This document shows, one piece after another, positions 9,287 to 18,902 of a stretch of DNA of 53,442 nucleotides (position 1 is its first letter; every line of letters starts with the position of its first letter). The position numbers and the translations under genes are program-made. Under the pieces are notes generated by a model, which was not told the DNA's origin, ran no database searches, and worked only from the letters and a program-made list of their open reading frames with translations. Where the stretch lies: the NCBI RefSeq assembly GCF_019168305.1, contig NZ_JAHTBI010000058.1, positions 1-53,442 of the forward strand, given 5' to 3'. The stretch is from Pseudomonas aegrilactucae. Lineage in GTDB: Bacteria; Pseudomonadota; Gammaproteobacteria; Pseudomonadales; Pseudomonadaceae.

Positions 9287-10245
9287 GCCCGTCCAGCCCC
9301 GCATCGGTGCGCCGCCAGGCCGCCGAATGGCTGGTGCGCCTGGATCACCAGCCCGACGCCACCACCACCCAGGCCTTTGCCGACTGGCTGGCCGCCGACC
9401 CCTTGCATGCCCAGGCCATCGATCGCCTGCGCGGCCACCTGGCACCGCTGCATACCTTGCCTGCGCTGCCCGCCGGCAAGGCACTGCGGCGCGCCGGCCA
9501 GCGTCGCCGCCCAAGCCGCGTGGCAACACTGGCGCTGGCAACCCTGGTTGGCACCTCGGCATTGTTGGGGTATCCGTATTGGCAACAAGGCTTCGTGCTG
9601 GCAGACCTCAGCACCGGGGAACAGCAATGGCTTAGCGAGCACCTGCCCGACGGCAGCCAGCTCGAACTGGATGCCCGTTCCGCCGTCGACCTGCAATTCG
9701 ATACCACGCAACGGCGGGTGCGTCTGCTACGCGGCGAGATGCTGGTCGAGGTGGCCAAGGACGCCCAGCGTCCGTTCTACGTCGATACCCCACAAGGCAG
9801 TATCCGCGCCCTGGGCACCCGTTTTATCGTGGAGCGCCAGGCGCAGGCCACCGTCATCACCATGCTCGAATCCGCCACCCAGGTCGACAGCGCCGGGCAC
9901 AGCCAGACCGTCAACGCCGGCCAACGCCTGCGTTTCGATGGCAACGGGCCTGGCACGCTGCAACAGGTGGATGGCACCGCGCTGCAAAATGCCTGGGCCG
10001 CCCATCAGGTGCTGGCCTACGACCAACCGTTGCCCGAAGTACTGGAGCGCCTGGCGCGTCATCGCAAGGGCCTGGTGCTGTTCGACTCCAAGGTGCTGGC
10101 CGCGCTGCGCGTCACCGTGATGTTGCCCACCGACGACAGCGACCGCGCCTTGCGCCTGCTGGCACGCACACTGCCCATCCAGGTCAGGCACTACACGCCT
10201 TGGGTGACCGTGGTGTCGCTCACACCCGGGAGCATCAAGGAATAA
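9283..10245 (+). CDS. FecR-like anti-sigma factor / signal transducer
   Basis: The 320-residue protein has a cytoplasmic N-terminal domain typical of FecR/PupR (RRQAAEWLVRLDHQP, followed by a FADWLAADPLHAQA motif), one membrane segment at about residues 82-102, and a periplasmic FecR domain (QLELDARSAVDLQFD, RRVRLLRGEMLVEV, STAR-like LGTRFIV). It should bind the sigma factor inside and the STN domain of the receptor outside. Its ATG overlaps the sigma factor stop by four bases, consistent with translational coupling that fixes the ratio of the two proteins. Confidence 0.92.
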   Translation: MSPSSPASVRRQAAEWLVRLDHQPDATTTQAFADWLAADPLHAQAIDRLRGHLAPLHTLPALPAGKALRRAGQRRRPSRVATLALATLVGTSALLGYPYWQQGFVLADLSTGEQQWLSEHLPDGSQLELDARSAVDLQFDTTQRRVRLLRGEMLVEVAKDAQRPFYVDTPQGSIRALGTRFIVERQAQATVITMLESATQVDSAGHSQTVNAGQRLRFDGNGPGTLQQVDGTALQNAWAAHQVLAYDQPLPEVLERLARHRKGLVLFDSKVLAALRVTVMLPTDDSDRALRLLARTLPIQVRHYTPWVTVVSLTPGSIKE

Positions 10246-10319
10246 TTTTCAGATGCGCTGCGTGTTTTCGATTCTCAGTCGTCCTCCCCTGGGCCAACAC
10301 TGAACGGAGACTCGCAAAC

Positions 10320-12812
10320 ATGGCTTCATCTACCCGCAAGCCCCCCCTGCCATCGCCCGGCGGCCTGCTGCTGGCAACGCGCCTGACCCTGGGCGGCCTG
10401 TGCCTGGGCCTGCCGGCGCTGGCCTGTGCCGAGCAGCAGGTACAGGCCTATGACATTCCTGCCGGGCCACTGGAGCAGGTGCTGGGCCGCTATGCCCAGG
10501 CGGCCGACGCGCCAATCTCGTTCCAGTCCCGCCAGGTGGCGGGCTTGAGCAGCCCGGGGGTACGTGGAACCCTCAGTGTGCTCGAAGGGTTTGCCCAGGT
10601 GCTGCGCGGCACGCCACTGACGGTGCGCTACAGCGATGGGGGGTATTCGCTGGAGCGCCTGCCGGCGCAAAGCGGGGTACTGGAAGTAGAAGCCACCAGC
10701 GTGACCGCCCAGCAGTTGGGCAGCATCACCGAAGGCACCGGTTCCTACACCACCGGCAGCGCCACCATTGGCGGCAAGACCGAAAAGACGCTGCGCGAAA
10801 CACCCCAGTCGGTCTCGGTCATCACCCGCCAGCGCATGGAAGACCAGGGCCTGAACAGCCTGACCCAGGTGCTCGACCAGACCACCGGCATCACCCTGGT
10901 CGGCGGCAACGATGCCAGCACCAGCATCCTCTCCCGCGGTTTTGCGATCACCAGCATCCAGACCGACGGCGGCGCGCCGGCGGTGCGCGCCGAAACCTAC
11001 CAGACCCTGCCGGACATGACAGCCTACGACCACGTCGAGGTGCTGCGGGGTTCCGACGGTCTGTATGGCGGCACCGGGGAGCCGGGCGGCAGCATCAACC
11101 TGGTGCGCAAGCGTGCACTGGGCCATAACCAGCTCAAGATCAGCCAGTCGGCAGGCAGTTGGAACAGCTACCGCACCGAGGTCGATGTCACCGGCCCACT
11201 GGGCTTCGATGGCCAGTTGCGCGGTCGTGTGGCCATGTCCTACGAGGACAAGGATTACTTCTACAAAGGTGCCGACAGCGAGAAGCACGTCGTGTTCGGC
11301 ACCCTCGAAGCCGACCTGACGCCAGACACCCTGCTGACCCTCGGCGGCACCTACGAGTGGCGTGACATGGACGGCTATTGGGATGGCGGCCTGCCACGCT
11401 ACAGCGACGGCAAGTCGCTGGGTCTGTCGCGGCGCACCTCGTTGGCCGCCGACTGGTCGTCCAACGACTACAAGCGCACCGAAGGCTTCATCAAGCTCGA
11501 CCATCGCTTCAACGATGACTGGAAAATCAACGCCAGCTACACCAAGGCCAGGTTCGACACCACTGAAGACATCGGCCAGGTGACCGGCGCGGTTGATCCG
11601 CTGACAGGTGCGGGCGCGCAATATGCCCGTTTCATCCGGGGCTACAGCAACGACCAGGACCTGGTGGACACCAACGTTCAGGGCCGGTTCGAGGCCTTCG
11701 GCCTGCAGCATGAGGTGCTGTTCGGTGCCGACTACAGCGAGCTGGACCGCTCCTATTCCGACCACAGCGACCAGACCTTCCCTTTCAGCGTGGTCGACGG
11801 CGACGCCGGTGCGCTGCCCAAGCCTGCCAAGCCCCCGCTGTACTATGAAAGCCCCACCTGGAACATGCGTAAATCCGGGGCCTACGCCACCCTCAAGGCA
11901 CAGTTGGCCGAGCCGTTGAAACTGACTGTCGGGGCCCGTTACTCGGACTACAGCGACGTGACCCGCACCATCGTGCCCAGTTTCGGCAGCGACCGTATCG
12001 TCGCCGGCAAGGACAGCGGTGTGATCACCCCCTACGGCGGGCTGGTCTATGACCTGACCGAGCAGTGGTCGCTGTACACCAGTTATGCCGAGATCTACCT
12101 GCCGCAAACCGCGTTCCTTGATGCAGGCTTCAATGGCCTCAAGCCGATCACGGGCCAGACCTACGAGTTCGGCACCAAGGGCGAGTTGCTCGACGGCCGC
12201 CTCAACCTGTCCACCGCGCTGTACTACACCAAACGCGAGAACGAGGCGGTACGGGTGTTCGCAGGTTCTGCGCCAGGTAACGATGCCAATTGCTGCTACG
12301 CGGCCATCGGCCAGATCATCAGCAAAGGCATCGACAGCGAGATTTCCGGTGAACTGGCGCCTGGCTGGCAGGCCACCGCAGGCTACACACTGAACATCAA
12401 CCGCCAACGCACAGCCAGCGATCCGGGCAACAGTGGCAAACCGATCAGCACGCAAACGCCCAAGCACCTGTTCAAGTTCTTCACCACCTACCAGTTGCCG
12501 GCGCAACTGGAGCGCTGGAAGGTCGGCCTGGGCGCAGTCGTGCAGAGCGAGACCTACAAGAGCGGCAACGTCCAGCGGCGTCTGGGTGACGGCAGCCTGG
12601 CCACCGACCCGACCTCGTTCTCGTTCACCCAGTCGGGCTATGCGGTGTGGAACAGCCTGGTGGAGTACCGTATCGACGACCACTGGACGGCGACGGTCAA
12701 CGCCAACAACCTCTTCGACAAGACCTACTACCAGACAGTGGACGCCACCGACAGCCGCAACTGGTACGGCGCACCGCGCAACTACATGCTGACCTTGCGT
12801 GGGACGTTCTGA
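10320..12812 (+). CDS. TonB-dependent siderophore receptor with STN signalling domain (FpvA/FecA type)
   Basis: This 830-residue outer membrane receptor starts at the ATG at 10320 after CGGAGA; the longer open frame upstream overlaps the anti-sigma gene and is not a receptor sequence. A signal peptide (about 1-37, ending ALACA) precedes an STN domain (about 40-112, VQAYDIPAGPLEQVLGRYA), a plug (TLRETPQSVSVITRQRM; GSDGLYGGTGEPGG) and a 22-strand barrel ending in Phe (LRGTF). The STN domain fits the adjacent anti-sigma/sigma pair, giving a complete surface-signalling unit. It is closely similar throughout the plug to the frameshifted receptor at 1004, suggesting related ferric-siderophore ligands, but the ligand is not identifiable here. 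Confidence 0.95.
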   Translation: MASSTRKPPLPSPGGLLLATRLTLGGLCLGLPALACAEQQVQAYDIPAGPLEQVLGRYAQAADAPISFQSRQVAGLSSPGVRGTLSVLEGFAQVLRGTPLTVRYSDGGYSLERLPAQSGVLEVEATSVTAQQLGSITEGTGSYTTGSATIGGKTEKTLRETPQSVSVITRQRMEDQGLNSLTQVLDQTTGITLVGGNDASTSILSRGFAITSIQTDGGAPAVRAETYQTLPDMTAYDHVEVLRGSDGLYGGTGEPGGSINLVRKRALGHNQLKISQSAGSWNSYRTEVDVTGPLGFDGQLRGRVAMSYEDKDYFYKGADSEKHVVFGTLEADLTPDTLLTLGGTYEWRDMDGYWDGGLPRYSDGKSLGLSRRTSLAADWSSNDYKRTEGFIKLDHRFNDDWKINASYTKARFDTTEDIGQVTGAVDPLTGAGAQYARFIRGYSNDQDLVDTNVQGRFEAFGLQHEVLFGADYSELDRSYSDHSDQTFPFSVVDGDAGALPKPAKPPLYYESPTWNMRKSGAYATLKAQLAEPLKLTVGARYSDYSDVTRTIVPSFGSDRIVAGKDSGVITPYGGLVYDLTEQWSLYTSYAEIYLPQTAFLDAGFNGLKPITGQTYEFGTKGELLDGRLNLSTALYYTKRENEAVRVFAGSAPGNDANCCYAAIGQIISKGIDSEISGELAPGWQATAGYTLNINRQRTASDPGNSGKPISTQTPKHLFKFFTTYQLPAQLERWKVGLGAVVQSETYKSGNVQRRLGDGSLATDPTSFSFTQSGYAVWNSLVEYRIDDHWTATVNANNLFDKTYYQTVDATDSRNWYGAPRNYMLTLRGTF

Positions 12813-12818
12813 CCGGGC

Positions 12819-13193
12819 CTAGATCCACACATCGTTGACGGCCGTCCTGTCGCCGCCTTGCTCCCCGGTGTTCAAGACCCCGCGTGGCTCGACAAGCATC
12901 AGCTGGACCTCGGTTTCAGCGTAAGGCTTGTGCTCCACGCCCTTGGGCACCACGTACAGATCACCGCTGCCAAGCACCACGCTGCTGTCGCGAAAATCGA
13001 TACGCAGCGTGCCTTGCACCACGAAGAACGCCTCGTCGGTGTCGGCATGCGCGTGCCACACGAAGTCGCCCTGCAAGCGCACCACCTTGAACTGGTAGTC
13101 ATTCATTTCGGCCACGACCTTGGGTGTCCACTGCTCGCGGAACAGGGACAGCTTGTGGATCAGGTTGATCGGCTGGCTGGAAACCTGGGACAT
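12819..13193 (-). CDS. Cupin-domain protein
   Basis: The 124-residue product is a single small cupin barrel. Motif 1 is FVWHAHADTDEAFFVVQG (two His and a Glu positioned to bind a metal) and motif 2 is DLYVVPKGVEHKPYA with a further His. The likely role is metal-dependent binding or oxidation of a small molecule, but the substrate is unknown. It converges with the receptor gene with only six bases between the stops. The AraC-type gene lies upstream on the same strand, separated by 73 bases, and could regulate it. Confidence 0.85.
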   Translation of the reverse strand: MSQVSSQPINLIHKLSLFREQWTPKVVAEMNDYQFKVVRLQGDFVWHAHADTDEAFFVVQGTLRIDFRDSSVVLGSGDLYVVPKGVEHKPYAETEVQLMLVEPRGVLNTGEQGGDRTAVNDVWI

Positions 13194-13266
13194 GTCGAAC
13201 TCCTCATTTGACGAGCCAACAGCCTATCCGGCGCCCTCACCTGCACGCTTGTACGATCCTGCAACT

Positions 13267-14082
13267 TCAGCGCGCAGCGCTCAACATGCCCAGCCAGCGT
13301 GTCGGTGAAAGGCCATAGCACTGGCTGAAGTGACGGGTCATGTGGCTCTGGTCGAAGAACCCGGCCACCAATGCGGCGTCGACCAGGCTGAAGCCCTCCA
13401 GCAGCAACCGCCGGCAACGGTCCAGGCGGCGCAGCGTCACGTACCGGTAGGGGCTGGTGCCGAACAGCACGCGAAAATCACGCGACAGGCTCCAGCGCTC
13501 GCGGCCACTGACATGCTCCAGTTCATCCAGGGTGATGCCTGTGCCCAGGTGCTCATGGATGTACTCGCGAGCCCGTTGCGCGGCGCGGTAATCGAAGCTG
13601 CGTCGCCCGCGGGGTTTGCCGCCCACCGCTTCCAGCGCCTGTGCCAGGTCGAAGATTGCGTCTTGCTCCTGCAGCGGTTCCAGCGGGCAGTCCATCGCCT
13701 GCATGAACGGCTCGGTGGCCTGGTACAGGCGCGCATCGGTAGACAAACCACCGAGGATGAACGGCAGTGGCTTGCCACCCAGCACCTGCTGGATCACACA
13801 GGGGTCGATGTAGACCATGCGGTAGCGAAAACCGGCCTCGGTACCGGCCATGCCGTCGTGCAGCTCATCGGGGTGCAGCACCAGGGTGCCGCCAGGCAGG
13901 CTGTGACGCATGCCCTTCTGGTAGCTGAAGCTTTGCACCCCCGACAAGGTACGCCCGATGGCGTAGGTGTCATGCCGGTGCGGGTCGTAGCCATGCCCGC
14001 CAAAGTAGGCTTCGATGCGCTCGACCTGCGCCGCAGCGTGGCTTCGCAGCACCCAGTCCCGGTCGAATCTATCGTCGTGCAT
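13267..14082 (-). CDS. AraC-family transcriptional regulator
   Basis: This 271-residue regulator has an N-terminal cupin-like sensor domain (GYDPHRHDTYAIGRTLSGVQSF, PGGTLVLHPDELHDG) and a C-terminal pair of helix-turn-helix motifs (about 175-268), the second ending VAGFFDQSHMTRHFSQCYG followed by LSPTRW, the standard AraC signature. The ATG at 14082 gives the usual length for the family. Likely targets are adjacent: the cupin gene downstream, or the divergently placed transporter beyond the DUF3144 gene. The effector is unknown. Confidence 0.92.
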   Translation of the reverse strand: MHDDRFDRDWVLRSHAAAQVERIEAYFGGHGYDPHRHDTYAIGRTLSGVQSFSYQKGMRHSLPGGTLVLHPDELHDGMAGTEAGFRYRMVYIDPCVIQQVLGGKPLPFILGGLSTDARLYQATEPFMQAMDCPLEPLQEQDAIFDLAQALEAVGGKPRGRRSFDYRAAQRAREYIHEHLGTGITLDELEHVSGRERWSLSRDFRVLFGTSPYRYVTLRRLDRCRRLLLEGFSLVDAALVAGFFDQSHMTRHFSQCYGLSPTRWLGMLSAAR

Positions 14083-14112
14083 GGCGTGGTCCCTGTCGCA
14101 CTGGCCGTCGGT

Positions 14113-14409
14113 TCACCCCTGGTTGCGGTCCATGTAGGCACTGAAGTTGTTGATATGGTCGTCCAGGTTGTCCTCGAGCATCATCCGGTACTGCTCGCAG
14201 AAGTACTTCAACATCGCCTCGCGCGCCTGCGCCATCTCTTCGCCGGACTTGAAGTTGCGCGCACTGACCCAGGCGTTGAAACGGGTGGTGCCGAACATCA
14301 TCGATGCGCTGACCTTGCCCAGGTCTTGCACCTGCTGGAGCTGCGTGTTGGACAGATCGATATGCGCGTCGGCGCGATCATAGAACGACTCATCAGTGAT
14401 TTCGGACAT
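14113..14409 (-). CDS. DUF3144-domain protein
   Basis: The 98-residue product (MSEITDESFYDRADAHIDLSN) matches my recollection of the DUF3144 family: short, acidic, with the phrase SASMMFGTTRFNAWVSARNF and a helical C-terminus. The function is unknown. The frame is open for about 100 bases further upstream, but those residues are not family-like and the ATG at 14409 has AAAGG before it. It lies 30 bases upstream of the AraC gene on the same strand. Confidence 0.8.
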   Translation of the reverse strand: MSEITDESFYDRADAHIDLSNTQLQQVQDLGKVSASMMFGTTRFNAWVSARNFKSGEEMAQAREAMLKYFCEQYRMMLEDNLDDHINNFSAYMDRNQG

Positions 14410-14634
14410 TGCGGGGGTACCTTTGGGGTCTTTGACGGCATGACGGCCTGCTGTGCAAGCCAGACGATCGTGCGGCGAGTGGATATCTGCAAGAAGGTGA
14501 TTATGCTTCAAACGAGCGTGCAGCGCTGCGAGAGGGCTGTGCGCGCCATTCGTAGTCCGATGACATCAGCCCTTGGGCCTGGGTGCGGTGGTAGTGGGTG
14601 TTGCGGTCTACACAGCTCACTGCGGAGAAACCTC

Positions 14635-16311
14635 ATGGCGGCAATCGACAACACATCCACGGGCAGTGCGCCCCGGCGCGGCATCACCAAGGAGGAGCGC
14701 AAGGTCATCTTCGCCTCGTCTCTGGGCACCGTATTCGAATGGTATGACTTCTACCTGTATGGCTCGCTGGCGGCGATCATCGCCAAGCACTTCTTTGCCG
14801 GCGTCAACGAAACCACTGCCTTCATCTTCGCCCTGCTGGCCTTCGCCGCCGGTTTCGCCGTGCGACCGTTCGGCGCCATCGTGTTCGGCCGCCTGGGCGA
14901 CATGATCGGGCGCAAGCATACCTTTCTCATCACCATCGTCATCATGGGCGTGTCCACGGCGGTGGTCGGCCTGCTACCCGGCTACGCCAGCATCGGGGTG
15001 GCGGCGCCGATCATCCTGATCACCCTGCGCCTGCTGCAAGGCCTGGCGCTGGGCGGCGAGTATGGCGGGGCGGCCACCTACGTGGCCGAGCACGCGCCAC
15101 CCGGCCGGCGCGGGTTCTTCACCTCGTGGATCCAGACCACTGCAACGCTGGGGCTGTTCCTGTCGCTGCTGGTGATCCTGGCCTGCCGTACCGCGCTGGG
15201 TACCGAGGCGTTCGAAGCCTGGGGCTGGCGTATCCCGTTCCTGCTGTCGATCCTGCTGCTGATCGTGTCGGTGTACATCCGCCTGCAACTGAGCGAGTCA
15301 CCGGTGTTCCAGCGGATGAAAGCCGAGGGCAAGACCTCCAAGGCGCCGCTGACCGAGTCGTTCGCGCGCTGGGACAACCTGAAGATCGTGATCATGTCGC
15401 TGCTCGGCGGTACCGCCGGCCAGGCGGTGGTGTGGTACACCGGGCAGTTCTATGCGCTGTTCTTCCTGCTGCAGACCCTCAAGATCGACCCGCAGACCGC
15501 CAACCTGCTGATTGCCGGCTCGCTGCTGATCGGCACGCCGTTCTTCGTGATCTTCGGCAGCCTGTCCGACCGCATCGGGCGCAAGGGCATCATCATGGCC
15601 GGCTGCATCCTGGCGGCGCTGACCTACTTCCCGATCTTCCATGCCCTGACCCAGTACGGGAACCCCGACGTGTTCGCCGCGCAGGCCAAGAACCCGGTAA
15701 CGGTGATCGCCGACCCCGCCCAGTGCTCGTTCCAGTTCGACCCGGTGGGCAAGGCCAGGTTTACCAGCTCGTGCGACGTCGCCAAGAGCCTGCTGGCCAG
15801 GCGGGCGATCCCCTACGAGAACCAGAAGGCCGAGCCGGGTACGGTGGCGCAGGTACGTATCGGCGACAAGGTGGTGCAGAGTTTTGAAGGCACCACACTG
15901 CCCGGCGCCGAATTCAAGGCCCAGAACGACGCCTTCACCGCCACCCTTGGCACCGCCCTGAAGGACGCCGGCTACCCGGAGAAAGCCGATCCGAACAAGA
16001 CCAATTACCCGATGGTGCTGTTGCTGCTGACCATCCTGGTGATCTACGTGACCATGGTGTACGGCCCCATTGCCGCCTGGCTGGTGGAGCTGTTCCCTAC
16101 ACGCATCCGCTACACCTCCATGTCACTGCCCTACCACATCGGCAACGGCTGGTTCGGCGGGTTCCTGCCGACGGTGGCCTTCGCCATGGTCGCGGCCACG
16201 GGCGACATCTATTACGGGCTGTGGTACCCGATCGTCATCGCGGTGATGACAGCCATCCTGGGCACCTTCTTCCTGCCTGAAACCAAGGACCGCGATATCA
16301 ACCACGAGTGA
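14635..16311 (+). CDS. MFS transporter, metabolite:proton symporter (MHS/ShiA-like) family
   Basis: The 558-residue integral membrane protein starts at the ATG at 14635 after GCGGAG; the open frame runs far upstream but that part overlaps the AraC and DUF3144 genes on the other strand. Family signatures are FEWYDFYLYG in TM1, RPFGAIVFGRLGDMIGRKHTFL in the TM2-TM3 loop and GLALGGEYGGAATYVAEH. An unusual long soluble insertion (about 345-445) lies between two later transmembrane segments, as in some putative citrate/proline-type MHS carriers. The substrate, probably an organic acid or betaine, cannot be specified. Confidence 0.9.
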   Translation: MAAIDNTSTGSAPRRGITKEERKVIFASSLGTVFEWYDFYLYGSLAAIIAKHFFAGVNETTAFIFALLAFAAGFAVRPFGAIVFGRLGDMIGRKHTFLITIVIMGVSTAVVGLLPGYASIGVAAPIILITLRLLQGLALGGEYGGAATYVAEHAPPGRRGFFTSWIQTTATLGLFLSLLVILACRTALGTEAFEAWGWRIPFLLSILLLIVSVYIRLQLSESPVFQRMKAEGKTSKAPLTESFARWDNLKIVIMSLLGGTAGQAVVWYTGQFYALFFLLQTLKIDPQTANLLIAGSLLIGTPFFVIFGSLSDRIGRKGIIMAGCILAALTYFPIFHALTQYGNPDVFAAQAKNPVTVIADPAQCSFQFDPVGKARFTSSCDVAKSLLARRAIPYENQKAEPGTVAQVRIGDKVVQSFEGTTLPGAEFKAQNDAFTATLGTALKDAGYPEKADPNKTNYPMVLLLLTILVIYVTMVYGPIAAWLVELFPTRIRYTSMSLPYHIGNGWFGGFLPTVAFAMVAATGDIYYGLWYPIVIAVMTAILGTFFLPETKDRDINHE

Positions 16312-16317
16312 AGCACA

Positions 16318-16350
16318 GCGCCGCCCCTCCCCGGCCGGAGGGGGCGGCGC
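16318..16350 (+). terminator. Strong GC hairpin after the MHS transporter
   Basis: Arms GCGCCGCCCCTCC and its complement form a very stable stem around a short CCGGCC loop, starting seven bases after the transporter stop. No T run follows, so termination efficiency is uncertain. Confidence 0.55.
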
Positions 16351-16471
16351 ACCTTCAGTGGCCGGACCTGCCCGCTCGTTCAGCTTTACTTGCACGCCCC
16401 ATCTGCGTCATACGGGGCGATTGAGATATTCTCTGCGCTCGCCATTCCCGCCCCTCTACGAGTCTTCATGG

Positions 16472-17614
16472 ATGAAATACCTGTCCCCCCTGGCCTTGAG
16501 CATCAGCCTCGCGCTCGCTGGTTGCTCCAGCACTTCTTCTTCCAGCGAGGAGGCCACCAACGCACTTATCGCTGATATCCAGGCACCGCGCGATGCCAGC
16601 GACCTGGTGCAGTGGGTACAGCCACAGAACCAGAGCGTGGACTGCAAGATCTACAGTTCCATGTCCAGAACCGCACCCTCTGCCATCCATCAAGCGTACT
16701 GGGATGGCAAGTGCAAGGGCGGCTATGCCTCCGGTATCGGCCTGGAGGCGATGACCTCCGAACAGGGCAGCGGCTCGGCCATCGCCAACTACAGCGCAGG
16801 CCAGACCAAGCCTGATTACTACTACCAGAACAACGACGAGCCGGGGCTGGTCGCGTTTGGCGACCCGGAAAATGGCAACCTGATGCTGCTGGCCAAGGGC
16901 AGCACGTCGGGCAGCCCGGTTTTTTCGCTCGTCACCATGACACGAGAAAGCGACGGCACGGTGTATTCGAGCCTGTTCAACCCCGAGACCGGCGATACGT
17001 CGTTCGTCAAGCAGTTCCCGAGCGGATACGAGCTGGTCTATCGGTACCCGGCGTCGCCCAAGGACCCTGTCGCGATTGAAGCGTTCACGCTGAAGAACAA
17101 CGCAGTGGTGGGCTACGCCATTCGCCAGCACAAGGACGCCAGCGTCGACCAGCTCAAGATGAGCGCCGGCTCGGCACGCGCCGGGCGTGTGCCAGAGCCC
17201 TACATCCAGTTTCTGCAAAGCACGCTCACGCAGGTCCGGCAAAAAAGTGCTGCGGCACTGCACAACGCCGAATCGAGCGTGGCCACGTCCATCGCCTACA
17301 GGAGCGCACAGTGCGGTCAGCAGGCACGCCAGCACGTCGCCACGCCCACGGACCTGTGCACAGAGCGGGCAGACCTGAGCCGCTACGCTGGCGCACTCAA
17401 GGCGATCGATGCCAAACGCGAGCAACGCTTCACCAACGAGTTGAATGCGCGCAACGTCGCCAGGCGCTGGCTGCAGGCACTGGCCGATTACAATGCAACC
17501 AACCAGCGCCCGAGCAGTAGCCTGGACGATGCCGTGGCGCAGTATGTAGAAAGCGTGAAAAGGGCCAGAACGATGGTCGACTACATCGAACGGAGTGCCG
17601 CCGCAGGCCTCTGA
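16472..17614 (+). CDS. Lipoprotein of unknown function
   Basis: The 380-residue product starts at the ATG at 16472 and has a classic lipoprotein signal (MKYLSPLALSISLALAGCSS, acylated Cys at 18). The residue after Cys is Ser, which would favour outer membrane sorting. A low-complexity Ser linker is followed by a globular domain (about 30-245) with Cys-containing segments that could form disulphides (VDCKIYSS, GKCKGG), then a helical C-terminal part with CGQQA and LCTERADL. I recognise no enzymatic motif and no family. The gene is flanked by a terminator-like hairpin upstream and converges with azlD. Confidence 0.8.
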   Translation: MKYLSPLALSISLALAGCSSTSSSSEEATNALIADIQAPRDASDLVQWVQPQNQSVDCKIYSSMSRTAPSAIHQAYWDGKCKGGYASGIGLEAMTSEQGSGSAIANYSAGQTKPDYYYQNNDEPGLVAFGDPENGNLMLLAKGSTSGSPVFSLVTMTRESDGTVYSSLFNPETGDTSFVKQFPSGYELVYRYPASPKDPVAIEAFTLKNNAVVGYAIRQHKDASVDQLKMSAGSARAGRVPEPYIQFLQSTLTQVRQKSAAALHNAESSVATSIAYRSAQCGQQARQHVATPTDLCTERADLSRYAGALKAIDAKREQRFTNELNARNVARRWLQALADYNATNQRPSSSLDDAVAQYVESVKRARTMVDYIERSAAAGL

Positions 17615-17639
17615 TACCCTTGGTATCGCCCGAGCTTCG

Positions 17640-17954
17640 TTATCCCGCCAGGGCCCGGAACGCGGCGGCTGCAACCACGCCTGCGGTAATCGCAGGCAGT
17701 GGTTTTTTCACCACCAGCATGACCACCGCGGTACTCAGCAAGGCCAGCCGTGCGCCGTTGTCGCCCGTCACCGCCATTGGCGCCAGCACGGCGACCAGCA
17801 CGGAACCGGACATGGCACTGATCAATTGCTGCACCCGATAGTTGATGGGTACGAACGACATCACGAACACCCCGCCCCAGCGCGTTGCCAGCGTAACCAG
17901 CGCCATGATCAGGATAATGATGAGCGGGCCATAGCCGCTGGTTTCAATGCTCAT
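17640..17954 (-). CDS. azlD: AzlD family branched-chain amino acid transport subunit
   Basis: This 104-residue membrane protein has about three to four transmembrane helices and begins MSIETSGYGPLIIILIMALVT, containing the family-typical TLATRWGGVF segment. AzlC and AzlD together form a branched-chain amino acid exporter. The start at 17954 overlaps the end of azlC by 11 bases, which supports it over the longer in-frame extension lying inside azlC. The pair forms a two-gene operon. Confidence 0.9.
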   Translation of the reverse strand: MSIETSGYGPLIIILIMALVTLATRWGGVFVMSFVPINYRVQQLISAMSGSVLVAVLAPMAVTGDNGARLALLSTAVVMLVVKKPLPAITAGVVAAAAFRALAG

Positions 17955-18660
17955 GCTTGTTCTCCATCCATACTGCGCCCAGCACGCCGCCGGCCAATGC
18001 CCCGACGACCACATGACTGTTGGCCGGCAGGTACCAGTAGGCGCACAGCGACGAGCCGGCCGCCACCGCCCAGATCACCAGCATGCGCGGGTTCTTTTGC
18101 CCGCCAACCACCATCGCCAGCAGAAAGCAGCCCATCACCATGTCCAGGCCCAGGCTTACCGGGTCGTGGATGGCGTTGCCGAAGTACAGCCCCAGCCAGG
18201 TACCGATCGCCCACGCCACCCACAGCGCCAGGCCGCCCCCGAACAGCAGGCCCAGGCCCGGCTTGCCGCTGTTGCAGGCCTGCATGGCCAGCGCCCAGTT
18301 GGCGTCCGAGGCTACCAGCATCACGCCGTAGCGCTTGGCCAGCGGCAACTCGCGCAGCCAGGGGTACAACGTTGCCCCCATCAACAGGTGCCGGGCATTG
18401 ATCGCAAACACCGTGACCATCAACGGAATCAGCGGCACCTGCTCGCCCCACAGGTCGAGCGCTGCGAACTGCGACGCGCCAGCGAACACCAGGGTGCTCA
18501 TCAGCATGATCGAACCATCGCCCAGCCCCGTTTGTACGGCAGCCAGCCCGAACGCCACGGCGAACACGACGACGAAGAAGGAAATCGGCAGCAGCTGTTT
18601 GAAGCCACCCCATACCTCATCGAACGTCAGCTCGCACGACGCCTTATCTACTGACAACAC
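17944..18660 (-). CDS. azlC: AzlC family branched-chain amino acid exporter, large subunit
   Basis: The 238-residue protein has the AzlC features GFKQLLPISFFVVVFAVAFG, FAGASQFAALDLW and INARHLLMGATLYPW, with multiple transmembrane segments. It should export leucine, valine or related analogues with AzlD. The start is a GTG at 18660, with GGGAG seven bases upstream; an ATG four bases earlier is out of frame and closes after six codons. The 240 bases upstream carry no recognisable regulator gene. Confidence 0.9.
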   Translation of the reverse strand: MLSVDKASCELTFDEVWGGFKQLLPISFFVVVFAVAFGLAAVQTGLGDGSIMLMSTLVFAGASQFAALDLWGEQVPLIPLMVTVFAINARHLLMGATLYPWLRELPLAKRYGVMLVASDANWALAMQACNSGKPGLGLLFGGGLALWVAWAIGTWLGLYFGNAIHDPVSLGLDMVMGCFLLAMVVGGQKNPRMLVIWAVAAGSSLCAYWYLPANSHVVVGALAGGVLGAVWMENKHEH

Positions 18661-18902
18661 TCATGTTCTCCCTTGTCTGCCTATGCAATACCTCAAGCGT
18701 CACGTCGGGTTGACCCGTGCGGGTGCTTGAACAGCAGGCAATGTTGCTCCATCAGGGCGGGGATTGTCTTGCTGTTCTTCATGTGGGAACGCCACTGAGC
18801 GGTTAAGGTGGGTGGGCTGCCACGCCTCGGTGCGTTATGGTCGCTCACCTGCAGCGTGCTACCCATCTGCCACGATGCATCCCTAGCGCAAAGGACCGCA
18901 CC

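Noticed and set aside
10326..12683. A 785-codon minus-strand frame opposite the second receptor
   Set aside because: Low-complexity Val/Gly/Gln-rich antisense sequence; the receptor on the plus strand has clear domains.
13330..14634. Upstream extension of the MHS transporter frame
   Set aside because: It runs antisense through the AraC and DUF3144 genes; the transporter begins at 14635 with a good ribosome site.
18693..18782. A 29-codon frame (MKNSKTIPALMEQHCLLFKH) upstream of azlC, considered as a leader peptide
   Set aside because: No ribosome site and no regulatory codon run such as repeated Leu, Ile or Val; not enough support.
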